Positions 40,592 to 49,037 of a stretch of 64,000 bases of DNA are shown here, one piece after another (the stretch's first letter is position 1; every line of letters begins with the position of its first letter). The notes below the pieces were generated by a model that was not told where the DNA came from, did no database searches, and worked only from the letters and a program-made list of their open reading frames with translations. The position numbers and the translations under genes were made by a program. This stretch comes from CALAGB01 sp963789565 (lineage in GTDB: Bacteria; Chloroflexota; Chloroflexia; Thermomicrobiales; Thermomicrobiaceae). Location of the stretch: the NCBI GenBank assembly GCA_963789565.1, contig CAWBKX010000002.1, positions 2,108,001-2,172,000 on the forward strand, read 5' to 3'.

Positions 40592-41524
40592 ATGCTCATG
40601 CGCATGATCGACGTTCAGCATCTGACCAAAAGGTTTGGTGCCATTCCCGCCGTCGACGACGTCTCATTCCAAGTGGACGAAGGCGAGATTTTCGGCTTTC
40701 TCGGACCCAATGGCGCCGGCAAGACCACCACTATGCGCATGCTCTGCTGCCTGATCTCCAAGTCGAGCGGCGAAGCCCACATCGGTGGCTATGATATCGG
40801 CTACCCCGGTGACTCGCTGAAGATCCGCAAGATGATTGGGTTGGTGCCGGATGCCGTCGGCCTCTACGAAGAGCTGAGCGCCTACGACAATCTCGATTTC
40901 TACGGCAAGCTGTATGAATGTCCCCAACCACAACGCCGGGAGAACATCGAGAAGTTCCTCACGATGCTCGACCTGTGGGACAAGCGCGATCAGCCGGTCG
41001 GGAATTTCTCAAAAGGCATGAAGCAGAAAGTGGCGGTAGCGCGAGCGCTGGTCCACGATCCAGCCGTTTTGTTCATGGATGAACCGACCGCCAACCTGGA
41101 TCCCGAGTCGTCCAAAGTAGTAACCGACTTCATCCTGCAGCTCCGGGGTGAAGGTAAGACCGTCTTCCTCAACACGCACAATCTGGATGAAGCCCAACGG
41201 ATCTGCGACCGCATCGGCATTCTGAAGACGACGTTGCTCACGGTGAACACTCCGGGGGAGCTGCGCCACACAGTCTGGGGTAACAAGACGGTCATCCAGG
41301 TCGTCCAAATCGACGACGCGATGGTCGCGGCCGTCCAGAAACTGAAGCCGAAGAACCTCGTCCGTGAGGGGAATCGGCTCACCATCGACGTTGACGACCC
41401 GCTCGCCGACAACCCCAGATTCGTCGATGCGATCGTCTCCGCAGGCGGTCGTATCCAGTACGTGACCGAGCTCAATCCGGCACTGGAAGAGACCTACCTG
41501 CGCATCATTCAGGAGACCCGATGA
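40592..41524 (+). CDS. ABC transporter ATP-binding protein (DrrA/CcmA type)
   Basis: 310 residues. Walker A FLGPNGAGKTTT, Q-loop region MIGLVPDAVGLYEEL, signature NFSKGMKQK, Walker B AVLFMDEPTANLDP, and H-loop LNTHNLDEAQ are all intact, with a C-terminal DUF4162-like extension. Three ATGs (40592, 40598, 40604) compete; the first is nearest to AAGGTG. Its stop overlaps the permease ATG (ATGA), so the pair is translationally coupled. The substrate is unknown. Confidence 0.93.
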   Translation: MLMRMIDVQHLTKRFGAIPAVDDVSFQVDEGEIFGFLGPNGAGKTTTMRMLCCLISKSSGEAHIGGYDIGYPGDSLKIRKMIGLVPDAVGLYEELSAYDNLDFYGKLYECPQPQRRENIEKFLTMLDLWDKRDQPVGNFSKGMKQKVAVARALVHDPAVLFMDEPTANLDPESSKVVTDFILQLRGEGKTVFLNTHNLDEAQRICDRIGILKTTLLTVNTPGELRHTVWGNKTVIQVVQIDDAMVAAVQKLKPKNLVREGNRLTIDVDDPLADNPRFVDAIVSAGGRIQYVTELNPALEETYLRIIQETR

Positions 41525-42255
41525 GATTCTCGAAAGCGTGGTTAGTCGCCTCGAAAGATTTCATGATCTTTCGGAAGAAGGGAAACATCATCTACTCGCT
41601 CGTCATATTCGAGTTGTTGATGTCGCTCGGGTTTCCATTGCTGATCAAATACATCACAAGCAAGAGCTCCGATCCCACCGTGGTGGGACCATTGATCGAC
41701 GCATTCTCCTTCTGGTTCGTCATCGGGGCAGGAATTTTGCCGGTCGGGATCGCTTCCTACAGTCTGGTGGGAGAAAAGATACAGCAGAGCCTGGAGCCGC
41801 TACTGGCAACCCCGGTGACGGATGGCGAGATCCTGGTTGGGAAGGGGATCTCGGCATTGGTCCCGGCGATCGGCGCGTCGTATATCGGTGCCGTGCCATT
41901 CATGGTGCTGGTCGACGTCTTTGTCCACAGTACCTTCCATCATCTGGTCTATCCCAATTGGAACATCGGGGTGATCTTGCTGTTACTTGCACCGCTCGAA
42001 AGTCTCTTCAGTGTGGCGGTGAACGTGCTCATCTCCTCGAGATCGACGGACGTGCGCACCGCGCAGCAGCTTGGCTCAGTGATCCCTTTGGTGCCGATGT
42101 TCGCCGTCTATCTGCTCTCGGAAATACGGATCATGACGCTCACCGTCGATACCTTGCTGCTGATCGCGGCGGCGCTGGCTGCGCTCGACATGCTCACGGT
42201 GTACGCGTCGATCCGCACGTTCCGGCGTGATGAGATCCTGACCGGATGGAAGTGA
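41521..42255 (+). CDS. ABC-2-type transporter permease
   Basis: 244 residues with six membrane helices (SLVIFELLMSLGFPLLIKYI, AFSFWFVIGAGILPVGIASYS, and so on). After helix 2 the loop SLVGEKIQQSLEPLLATPVTDGEILVGKG is the ABC-2 permease signature that meets the ATPase. It overlaps the ATPase gene by 4 bp and is followed by a small hypothetical gene that may belong to the operon. Confidence 0.88.
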   Translation: MRFSKAWLVASKDFMIFRKKGNIIYSLVIFELLMSLGFPLLIKYITSKSSDPTVVGPLIDAFSFWFVIGAGILPVGIASYSLVGEKIQQSLEPLLATPVTDGEILVGKGISALVPAIGASYIGAVPFMVLVDVFVHSTFHHLVYPNWNIGVILLLLAPLESLFSVAVNVLISSRSTDVRTAQQLGSVIPLVPMFAVYLLSEIRIMTLTVDTLLLIAAALAALDMLTVYASIRTFRRDEILTGWK

Positions 42256-42310
42256 GAGTAGTGTAGAGCAACGATAACAACCCAAGGCTCAACCGATAAG
42301 GAGAAACAGG

Positions 42311-42616
42311 ATGTCTGCAACGCTCAAGGTATCGCGAAAAACAATCGGCGTCGAAGTACGTCGTGGCACCTACGATGTCTTCGTCGATGGGGAGCGTGTT
42401 GGGTCGATTGAATTGCACGATACGCTCGAGACGCCCGTCGAACCTGGACGTCATACCTTGCGCATCCGCAATGGTCGAAACTCGAGTCGAACACAGACCT
42501 TCGACGCCGCCGAGGGTCAAGTCATCGCCTTCCACTGCAGTGGGAAGAGCATTTTGCCCATTTTTCTCCTGTCGTTCGTTATTCCCAGTCTGGCGATCTC
42601 GCTCAGACGCGAATGA
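42311..42616 (+). CDS. Small PEGA-like protein with a C-terminal membrane helix
   Basis: 101 residues from ATG 42311 behind AAGGAG. The first 70 residues form a beta-rich module (VEVRRGTYDVFVDGERVGSI, then EPGRHTLRIRNGRNSSR) resembling PEGA-type carbohydrate-binding or surface modules. The end, SILPIFLLSFVIPSLAISL, is a single membrane helix. It lies 55 bp after the ABC permease and may be part of that operon. Function unknown. Confidence 0.7.
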   Translation: MSATLKVSRKTIGVEVRRGTYDVFVDGERVGSIELHDTLETPVEPGRHTLRIRNGRNSSRTQTFDAAEGQVIAFHCSGKSILPIFLLSFVIPSLAISLRRE

Positions 42617-42730
42617 CCGTGATGCCACTGACTGCACCTGTCGTCGCGGCGACGAGGACCTGTGCTCATACAGGGTGGCTCAACGTCTCGCAACCTTGAA
42701 ATAAGGGTTTTGAGAAGAGGAACGGCAGCA

Positions 42731-43201
42731 GTGAACAGCAACACGACCAGGCACTTCAAACACATCAACGCGCCGCGAGAGCGGGTCTATCGGACGTTGC
42801 TCGATGCGGACGCGATCGTGAAGTGGAAGGTGCCGGATGGGATGACGTGTGAGGTGCACGCGTTCGAAGCCCGCGAAGGCGGCACATTCCGCATCTCGCT
42901 CACCTACAAGGATCCGTCCAGCACCGGTAAGACGACGACCCATACTGACACCTACCACGGCCACTTCGCGAAGTTAGTGCCCAACGAGCAGATCGTCGAG
43001 ATCGATGAGTTCGAGACGGACGACCCCGTACTGCAGGGCGAGATGACTATCACCTACACGTTGGTCGACGCCGATGGCGGCACCGACCTCTTCGCCGTAC
43101 ACGAAGACTTGCCAGCCGTGGTCGCGCCAGCCGACAACGAGCTCGGCTGGGAGATGTCGCTCAGGAAGCTGGCCGCGTTGCTGGAGGCGGGTGAGGGGTA
43201 G
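42731..43201 (+). CDS. SRPBCC (AHSA1-like) family protein
   Basis: 156 residues, a START-like hydrophobic-pocket fold: HINAPRERVYRTLLDADAIVKW at the N-terminus, FEAREGGTFRISLTYKD in the middle, and ELGWEMSLRKLAALLEAG as the long C-terminal helix. Family members bind hydrophobic ligands or assist Hsp90. GTG 42731 is chosen because the homology begins there; the frame is open from 42662 and no strong ribosome-binding site decides the start. Confidence 0.85.
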   Translation: MNSNTTRHFKHINAPRERVYRTLLDADAIVKWKVPDGMTCEVHAFEAREGGTFRISLTYKDPSSTGKTTTHTDTYHGHFAKLVPNEQIVEIDEFETDDPVLQGEMTITYTLVDADGGTDLFAVHEDLPAVVAPADNELGWEMSLRKLAALLEAGEG

Positions 43202-43725
43202 TGGGGATATCGAAGCGTGGTGACGGTGAATCTAACCGGTATGTGCCGGACGATCCCGGGGATCTTATGGTCTTTGACGAATGAGTTCGGTATCAGGTGA
43301 CCGTGATCGGCCTGCGGCCAAAGAGCAGGGGAACCCGCTTGCGGGTCCCAGGGGTTGCCCCTACGAATATGCGCGTACGTTCAGCCGCTTCAGTGGGCTT
43401 CGCTTGGAGTAGCCCGGGATGGTTCTCTCCCTCCGGTGATGGGATGCTCCCCTTCCGTGGGAAGGGGCAAGGGGGATGGACCGTTAGCGAGGGTGTGATT
43501 AGCCCCGGGTTAAGGCAGAGCATTTGCCATTCTATTTTGTCAAACACCATGATTGAACGGAGAGATTCTTCACTCCGTTCAGAATGACAGGTCACGTTGC
43601 TCGCCTCCTCAATAACCGAATGCTCGCTCGCGATCCAGATTGTTCATCTCCATCCGCGCTGCCTGTGACGTTCTGCACCATGCTACGCTTCAGCACGGTT
43701 GTACGTGCAGAGAGGATGATCAGGC
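43202..43725. repeat. Intergenic cluster of interspersed palindromic repeats
   Basis: This 524-bp gap has no gene. It holds (i) a hairpin-forming stretch with TGCCCCTACGAAT (about 43325-43400), related to the copy near 22455; (ii) CCCCTTCC (43449-43456) and GGAAGGGG (43460-43467), a hairpin of the family near 5900; (iii) GAACGGAG (43555-43562) and CTCCGTTC (43573-43580), followed by AGAATGACA, whose minus strand translates as CHSERSEESLR, the well-known text of a widespread intergenic repeat. Confidence 0.7.
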
Positions 43726-44697
43726 ATGAGCCAGCGCGCGGTCAGTATCGCGTTTCAGACGAATAAGCCGTTAACGGCCTATGGCCCGTTCGCTGCCGCG
43801 GCCGAGCGCTACGGCTTCGACGGCGTCAGCGTCTTCAACGACATGCTCTACCAACCCGCCTGGCTGCCGCTGCTCGAGATTGCTCGCGCCACCAGTCGCG
43901 TGCGCATTGGACCCGCCGCGGTCAACCCCTTCACCTGTCATCCGGTCAACATCGCCAGCAATATCGCGCTGATCGACGAGGCCTCGGACGGTCGCGCGTA
44001 CGTCGGTTTCGCCCGAGGCGCCTGGCTCGACTACGCCGGCATCCACCCAGAACGACCGGTGACTGCCGTGCTGGAGGCCATGCACTGCGTGCGGCATCTG
44101 CTGCGACGCTCCAATGCACCACTGCAGGGCGAGTTCTTCAGCGTCGCGGGCGGTGACGCGCTGCGCTGGGAAGCGATCCGGCCCGACATCCCCTTCCTGC
44201 TCGGCAGCTGGGGGTCGCGCCTGCTGCGAGAAGGTCTGCCGCTGGTTGAGGAAGTCAAGCTCGGCGGCAGCGCCAATCCGGACGTCGGCCCCTGGTTTCG
44301 CTCGCTGGTTGGCGACGCACCGGTCAAGTTGGTGGTCGGCGCGGTCACGGTGGTGGATGAAGATGGCGAACGCGCGCGTGCCCTGGCCCGGCGCGAGGTC
44401 GCCCTCTACCTGCCGGTGGTGGCGGAGCTAGGCCCCAAACTGGCGATCGATCCGGATATCTTGAAGGGCGTGACAAAAGCGGCCGAGACCTATGATTTCG
44501 AGGCCGCCGGTCGCTTCATCTCGGATGAGCTCTTGCGCCGTATCGCTTTTGCCGGTACCCCGGAGGAGGTGGCTGAGCAGGCGCTGGAGCTGTTCGAGGC
44601 GGGCGTCGATCGGGTCGAGTTCGGCACGCCCCACGGTTTGAACGAAGAGGAAGGCGTGCGCCTGCTGGGGGAGCGGGTCTTACCGGCGTTGCGGTAA
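43726..44697 (+). CDS. LLM-class flavin-dependent oxidoreductase (luciferase-like)
   Basis: 323 residues, a TIM-barrel oxidoreductase of the bacterial luciferase/F420 reductase superfamily: SIAFQTNKPLTAYGPFAAAAERYGFDGV opens the barrel, then RIGPAAVNPFTCHPVNIASNIALIDEASDGRAYVGFARG, the cofactor-binding core, and a C-terminal PEEVAEQALELFEAGVDRVEFGTP. Members use reduced FMN or F420; actinobacteria-like and Chloroflexi genomes hold many F420 versions. The cofactor and substrate are not decided here. Confidence 0.88.
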   Translation: MSQRAVSIAFQTNKPLTAYGPFAAAAERYGFDGVSVFNDMLYQPAWLPLLEIARATSRVRIGPAAVNPFTCHPVNIASNIALIDEASDGRAYVGFARGAWLDYAGIHPERPVTAVLEAMHCVRHLLRRSNAPLQGEFFSVAGGDALRWEAIRPDIPFLLGSWGSRLLREGLPLVEEVKLGGSANPDVGPWFRSLVGDAPVKLVVGAVTVVDEDGERARALARREVALYLPVVAELGPKLAIDPDILKGVTKAAETYDFEAAGRFISDELLRRIAFAGTPEEVAEQALELFEAGVDRVEFGTPHGLNEEEGVRLLGERVLPALR

Positions 44698-44731
44698 TGC
44701 GACCGACCAGGAACCAGAGTGGAGGGCTGAA

Positions 44732-45106
44732 ATGAGCCAGGAACCCGAACTGCGTGGAGACGAGTTCACGCTCTACGACCTGGACGTGGTGGTGGAGCAG
44801 ATCAACGGCAACTGCACCTGCGCCATGTCGCTCGGCGATCGCTTTCATCTTCACGGCGGCAAACTCTCGCTGCCGGACGGCGCCGACTTCTGCCTCTACG
44901 CCCTCAACTCTGTGCTGCCGCTCCTACCGACTAAGCAGCGCCAGAATCACCCGGCTGACTGGATGGAGACCGATTCCCGCGTCACCTGTCCCGATCCCGC
45001 CTGCGGCTTGATCATGCGCATCGACCGCGTCGCGACGCGCGTCCTGCGCCACGACGACGTCAGTGCCACTACCTGGGATCCGCTGTCGAAAACCCACGAA
45101 GGTTGA
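44732..45106 (+). CDS. TIGR04076-family protein
   Basis: 124 residues, Cys-rich (about seven Cys), matching the small TIGR04076 family of unknown role: LDVVVEQINGNCTCAMSLGDRF, LSLPDGADFCLYALNSVLPLLPT, then SRVTCPDPACGLIMRIDR. Conserved Cys in such a layout suggests metal or redox function, but none is known. It directly follows the luciferase-like gene, 34 bp apart. Confidence 0.8.
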   Translation: MSQEPELRGDEFTLYDLDVVVEQINGNCTCAMSLGDRFHLHGGKLSLPDGADFCLYALNSVLPLLPTKQRQNHPADWMETDSRVTCPDPACGLIMRIDRVATRVLRHDDVSATTWDPLSKTHEG

Positions 45107-45149
45107 CCGCTCCTCGAAGCATAGTTGGCACCATCCGGCTTCATGCTGC

Positions 45150-45194
45150 TAGAATCTGGACCTGTCTCGTTCTATAGATGCGATGACCGCATCT
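45150..45194 (+). promoter_or_regulatory. Promoter and leader hairpin of the ribosomal-protection gene
   Basis: TGC-TAGAAT (-10 at 45150-45155, extended) is preceded at 19 bp by TTGGCA. The transcript would carry a hairpin, AGATGCG (45176-45182) and CGCATCT (45188-45194), then AAAGGAG and the small leader ORF. A leader of some 140 bases before the resistance gene suggests regulated expression. Confidence 0.45.
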
Positions 45195-45243
45195 TGAGGC
45201 AGATCGATATTGGCACCTTTGCGCGACGCTAAAGGAGAATCTC

Positions 45244-45348
45244 ATGCGGCAAACGTTGAAGAGCTTTGCAGCCGGAATGTTCTTCAACGAGAGAGTCGTG
45301 CATGGAGATTGTCAATATCGGAATCCTGGCGCATGTAGACGCCGGTAA
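45244..45348 (+). CDS. Leader ORF (34 codons) overlapping the start of the resistance gene
   Basis: ATG 45244 follows an excellent AAAGGAG at 6 bases. The peptide starts RQTLKSFAAGMFFNERVV, is basic at both ends, and reads through the ATG of the next gene in the +1 frame, stopping at TAA 45346-45348. Known tet(M)-type genes have short leader peptides that control expression when the drug slows ribosomes. I infer a similar role; the sequence differs from the known leaders. Confidence 0.55.
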   Translation: MRQTLKSFAAGMFFNERVVHGDCQYRNPGACRRR

Positions 45349-47272
45349 AACTACCCTCACAGAACGCATCCTCTTCGAGACCGGAGTCATCCGATCGATC
45401 GGGAGTGTCGACAAAGGGACGACACAGACCGACACGATGGAGCTTGAGCGTGCGCGTGGCATCACCATCAAGTCCGCAGTCGTCTCGTTCCAACTGAACG
45501 ATCTCAAGGTCAACCTGATCGATACGCCCGGTCACAGCGACTTCATCGCTGAGGTGGAGCGCTCGCTTGGTGTGCTGGATGGCGTGGTGCTGGTCGTCTC
45601 GGCCGTTGAAGGCGTCCAGCCGCAAACGCGCCGCCTGGCGCGCGCCATCCGCGCTGCGCGACTGCCCCTCATCATCTTCGTCAACAAGATTGACCGGCTC
45701 GGAGCGCGCGGAGACGCCCTTCTGGAGGACATTCGTGCAAAGCTGAACCTAAGGATCGTCCAGATGACCGCCGCCAGCGGATTGGGCGAGCGCACCGCTG
45801 ACATTCACGCGCGAGACCGAGAGAGTGTGGAGTGGCGCGATCCGCTGATCGATCTGTTGGCCGAGCAGGACGAGCAGGTGATCGAGGAGTTCGAGCGGAC
45901 CGGCGGTGTGCTGGGCACCTCGTTCTTGACTGAACGCCTGCGGGCGCAAGTCGCCTCTGGAGACCTGACGCCGGTTTTCTTTGGCGCGGCCATCACCGGT
46001 GCTGGCGTCCATGAACTGCTCGGAGGCATCGAGGAGTGGCTTCCACGGGCCAGTCGGTCAAGCGATGCGCCCGCTTCCGGCACGGTCTTCAAGATCGCCC
46101 GTCGCGATTCGGGTGAGAAGCTGGTCTACGTGCGTCTCTTCGACGGCAGCCTCAGCGTGCGGCAGCGCGTGCTCCTACGGCGACGCGATCAATTCGGCGA
46201 CCTGCGGGAGATTGAGGAGCGCATCACCGGCGTCGAAGGCTTCACCTCAGGAAGCATCAAGACGGTCGATGACGTGCGCGCGGGAGAGATTGCCGCGCTG
46301 CATGGGCTGCGCTCGGCCCGTATCGGCGACCGCATCGGAGCCGATGGCGGCGACGTGGGCGAGGTGGAGCGGGTCTTCCCGACACCCGCGCTCGAGAGTG
46401 TGGTGCGGCCAATCGATCCGGGTCAGATCACCAAGTTGCGCGAGGCGCTGGAGCAGCTGGCAGAGCAGGATCCGCTCATCACGCTGCGCCAGCGCAATGA
46501 GTCGGGCGAGATCTCGGTGCGCCTGTTCGGTGAGGTGCAGAAGGAGGTGCTTACCGAGACGCTGGCGCACGAATACGGCGTCGGCGTCCACTTCGGGCCC
46601 AGCCGCACCATCTGCATCGAGCGCCCCATCGGCGTCGGGGACGCGGTCGACATCATCTTCGAAGAGCCCAATCCCTTCTACGCCACTATCGGGTTTCGCA
46701 TCGAACCAGCCGGACAACGCAGCGGCGTGCGCTACGTGCGCGAGCTTGGCTCTCTGCCACTGGCCTTCTACCGAGCGATCGAGGAGACGCTCTACGAGAC
46801 CCTGGCTCAGGGCCTGAGTGGTTGGGAGGTGACCGACTGCCTGATCACCCTCACGCATGCAGGGTTCAACTCGATCCTCAGCACCGGGACCGACTTCCGC
46901 AAGTTGACACCTCTGGTGCTGATGCAGGCGCTGGAGCGGGCCGGCACCGAGACGTGCGAACCCATCGATCAGCTGGAGATCGAGATCCCGGAGGATACCT
47001 TCGGCGCGGTCTGTGGCGTGTTGGTGAACGCACGGGCAACCATCCGCAACGCGTTTCAGCATGGCGACTCCTACCGTATCGTCTGCGAGATCCCGACGGT
47101 CGAACTGCGCGGAGTCGAGCAGCAACTGCCTGGTCTGACCCGGGGAGACGGAAGCTGGGAGTCGAGCTTCGCCGGGTACGTCCCGGTGACGGGTGAGCCG
47201 CCGATCAGGGCGCGCGTTGGGCCGAATCCGCTCAATCGCGCGTACTACCTGGCTGAAATAGCGCGGATGTAG
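45302..47272 (+). CDS. Tet(M)/Tet(W)-like ribosomal protection protein
   Basis: 656 residues, an EF-G-like GTPase. The N-terminus MEIVNIGILAHVDAGKTTLTER is diagnostic; G-motifs are AHVDAGKT, RGITI, DTPGH and NKID. After domain II come EF-G-like domains III-V, with the tip loop FAGYVPVTGEPPIRAR where Tet proteins contact the ribosome to dislodge tetracycline. ATG 45302 overlaps the leader ORF. It is 13 bp upstream of a two-gene ABC exporter, a resistance-type arrangement. Whether it gives tetracycline resistance or protects against another drug is untested. Confidence 0.92.
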   Translation: MEIVNIGILAHVDAGKTTLTERILFETGVIRSIGSVDKGTTQTDTMELERARGITIKSAVVSFQLNDLKVNLIDTPGHSDFIAEVERSLGVLDGVVLVVSAVEGVQPQTRRLARAIRAARLPLIIFVNKIDRLGARGDALLEDIRAKLNLRIVQMTAASGLGERTADIHARDRESVEWRDPLIDLLAEQDEQVIEEFERTGGVLGTSFLTERLRAQVASGDLTPVFFGAAITGAGVHELLGGIEEWLPRASRSSDAPASGTVFKIARRDSGEKLVYVRLFDGSLSVRQRVLLRRRDQFGDLREIEERITGVEGFTSGSIKTVDDVRAGEIAALHGLRSARIGDRIGADGGDVGEVERVFPTPALESVVRPIDPGQITKLREALEQLAEQDPLITLRQRNESGEISVRLFGEVQKEVLTETLAHEYGVGVHFGPSRTICIERPIGVGDAVDIIFEEPNPFYATIGFRIEPAGQRSGVRYVRELGSLPLAFYRAIEETLYETLAQGLSGWEVTDCLITLTHAGFNSILSTGTDFRKLTPLVLMQALERAGTETCEPIDQLEIEIPEDTFGAVCGVLVNARATIRNAFQHGDSYRIVCEIPTVELRGVEQQLPGLTRGDGSWESSFAGYVPVTGEPPIRARVGPNPLNRAYYLAEIARM

Positions 47273-47285
47273 GGGAGGAGCGACG

Positions 47286-49037
47286 ATGCACCCGATTCGA
47301 ACGACACGCCGCTACTGGCACCTGCTCGCGCGCTATCTGCGCCCCCACCGGCTGCGGTTACTCCTGCTGTTCCTCATCTTGAGCGTGATGATCGGCGTTC
47401 AGGTCGTTTCGCCCTTGATCGCCAGCCGCTTCATCGATCAAGCCAGTACGGGCGGCACCATGCGCGGATTGATCGTGCTGGCCCTCCTCACCATGGTGTT
47501 GGCCCTGATCGGCCAGGCAGTCACGATCGCCGAAACCTACGTAGCTGAGAACGTGAGCTGGTCCGCTACCAACGAGCTGCGTTCAGACCTCGTCGCGCAC
47601 CTGCTGCGGTTGGACGCCTCCTTTCATACCGCTCGCACGCCGGGCGAGTTGATCGAGCGGGTGGATGGGGACGTGGCTATGCTGGCCCGCTTCTTCTCTC
47701 GCTTCGTGGTCTACATCCTGGGGAACAGCATCCTGATCCTCTCGGTGCTGGCGCTCCTGTTCGGCGTCGACTGGCGCATCGGGCTGGGGCTAAGCGCACT
47801 GGTCTTCATCGGCTTGATCGCCATGCTGCGCATTCGTTTGGCGGCTATCCCAATCTGGGCGGCGGCGCGTCAATCGAGTGCCAGCTTCTACGGCTTCCTC
47901 GGCGAATACCTGGCAGGGACCGAGGACGTGCGCTCCAGCGGAGCCGGCCCGTTCGTGCTGCGGCGCTGCGCCGAGGTGATGCGCTCCTGGCTGGCGATGT
48001 ACACGAAGGCCGAGATGTGGGGCTATGCGCTCGTCGCGACCAGCCAGGGGCTCTTCGCGCTGGGCACCGCCATCGCCTTTGGTTTGAGCGCCATGCTCTA
48101 CCGCTCGGGCTCGCTGACGATCGGTACCGTCTATCTGGTCTTCCAGTACACCACTGTGCTGCGGCAACCGACCGAGCAGATTCGCAGTGAGGTGCAGGAT
48201 CTGCAGCAGGCAGACGCCAGCATGGGGCGCATCGAGGCACTCATGCGAATCTCGCCGAGCCTTGTCGATGGTCCAGGGTCTGCCCTGCCGCCCGGGGCGC
48301 TCTCGGTCGAGCTCGATCGCGTCTCCTTCGCCTATGGCGAGGGTTCCCCCGTGCTGCACGACGTCAGCCTGGGCCTGGAGGCGGGTCGAGTGCTGGGCGT
48401 GGTGGGACGCACCGGAAGCGGCAAGACGACCATGACTCGGCTTCTGCCCCGCTTCTTCGATCCAGCTAAGGGTGTGGTGCGCCTGGGAGGAGTCGACTTG
48501 CGTGACGTCAGCCTGCAGGCAGTCCGCCCCCGCATCGGGCTGGTGACGCAGGAGGTACATCTCTTCAGCGCCAGCGTGCGGGACAACCTGACCCTCTTCG
48601 ACGATGAGGTGTCTGAGGAACGCATCCGCGACGTGCTTCAGACGATGGGCTTAGGTGACTGGCTCGCGGGCCTGCCGCGCGGACTTGAGACGCTGCTCGG
48701 ACCGGGAGGCGTCGGCCTCTCGGCTGGTCAAGCACAGGTGCTGGCCTGCGCCCGCATCCTGCTGCGCGATCCGGACTTGATCATTCTAGACGAGCCGTCG
48801 TCGCGACTCGACCCAGCTACCGAGCGTCTGGTGCATGACGCCCTGGGACGGTTGCTTGAAGGCCGCACCGGCATCATCGTGGCGCACCGGCTCAGCACCA
48901 TCGCCTACGCCGACGACATCCTCGTGCTGGAAAAGGGACGGGTGCGCGAGCACGGGCCGCGGTCGGAGTTGGCGGGCGACGCCAATTCGCGCTTCGCCGA
49001 GCTCTTACGCATCGCCAAAGAGGAGGTCGCCACATGA
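47286..49037 (+). CDS. ABC exporter half-transporter A (canonical catalytic Glu)
   Basis: 583 residues: six helices (RPHRLRLLLLFLILSVMIGVQ...), then an ATPase domain with Walker A GRTGSGKTT, Q-loop LVTQEVHLFSASVRDNL, signature LSAGQ (478-482, Gly replaced by Ala), Walker B LIILDEP with catalytic Glu503, and HRLST. The imperfect signature pairs with the partner's degenerate nucleotide site. It overlaps the partner gene by 4 bp (ATGA). Likely a multidrug or peptide exporter. Confidence 0.92.
   Translation: MHPIRTTRRYWHLLARYLRPHRLRLLLLFLILSVMIGVQVVSPLIASRFIDQASTGGTMRGLIVLALLTMVLALIGQAVTIAETYVAENVSWSATNELRSDLVAHLLRLDASFHTARTPGELIERVDGDVAMLARFFSRFVVYILGNSILILSVLALLFGVDWRIGLGLSALVFIGLIAMLRIRLAAIPIWAAARQSSASFYGFLGEYLAGTEDVRSSGAGPFVLRRCAEVMRSWLAMYTKAEMWGYALVATSQGLFALGTAIAFGLSAMLYRSGSLTIGTVYLVFQYTTVLRQPTEQIRSEVQDLQQADASMGRIEALMRISPSLVDGPGSALPPGALSVELDRVSFAYGEGSPVLHDVSLGLEAGRVLGVVGRTGSGKTTMTRLLPRFFDPAKGVVRLGGVDLRDVSLQAVRPRIGLVTQEVHLFSASVRDNLTLFDDEVSEERIRDVLQTMGLGDWLAGLPRGLETLLGPGGVGLSAGQAQVLACARILLRDPDLIILDEPSSRLDPATERLVHDALGRLLEGRTGIIVAHRLSTIAYADDILVLEKGRVREHGPRSELAGDANSRFAELLRIAKEEVAT

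Noticed and set aside
46247..47125. Open frame of 292 codons on the minus strand
   Set aside because: Shadow of the ribosomal protection gene.
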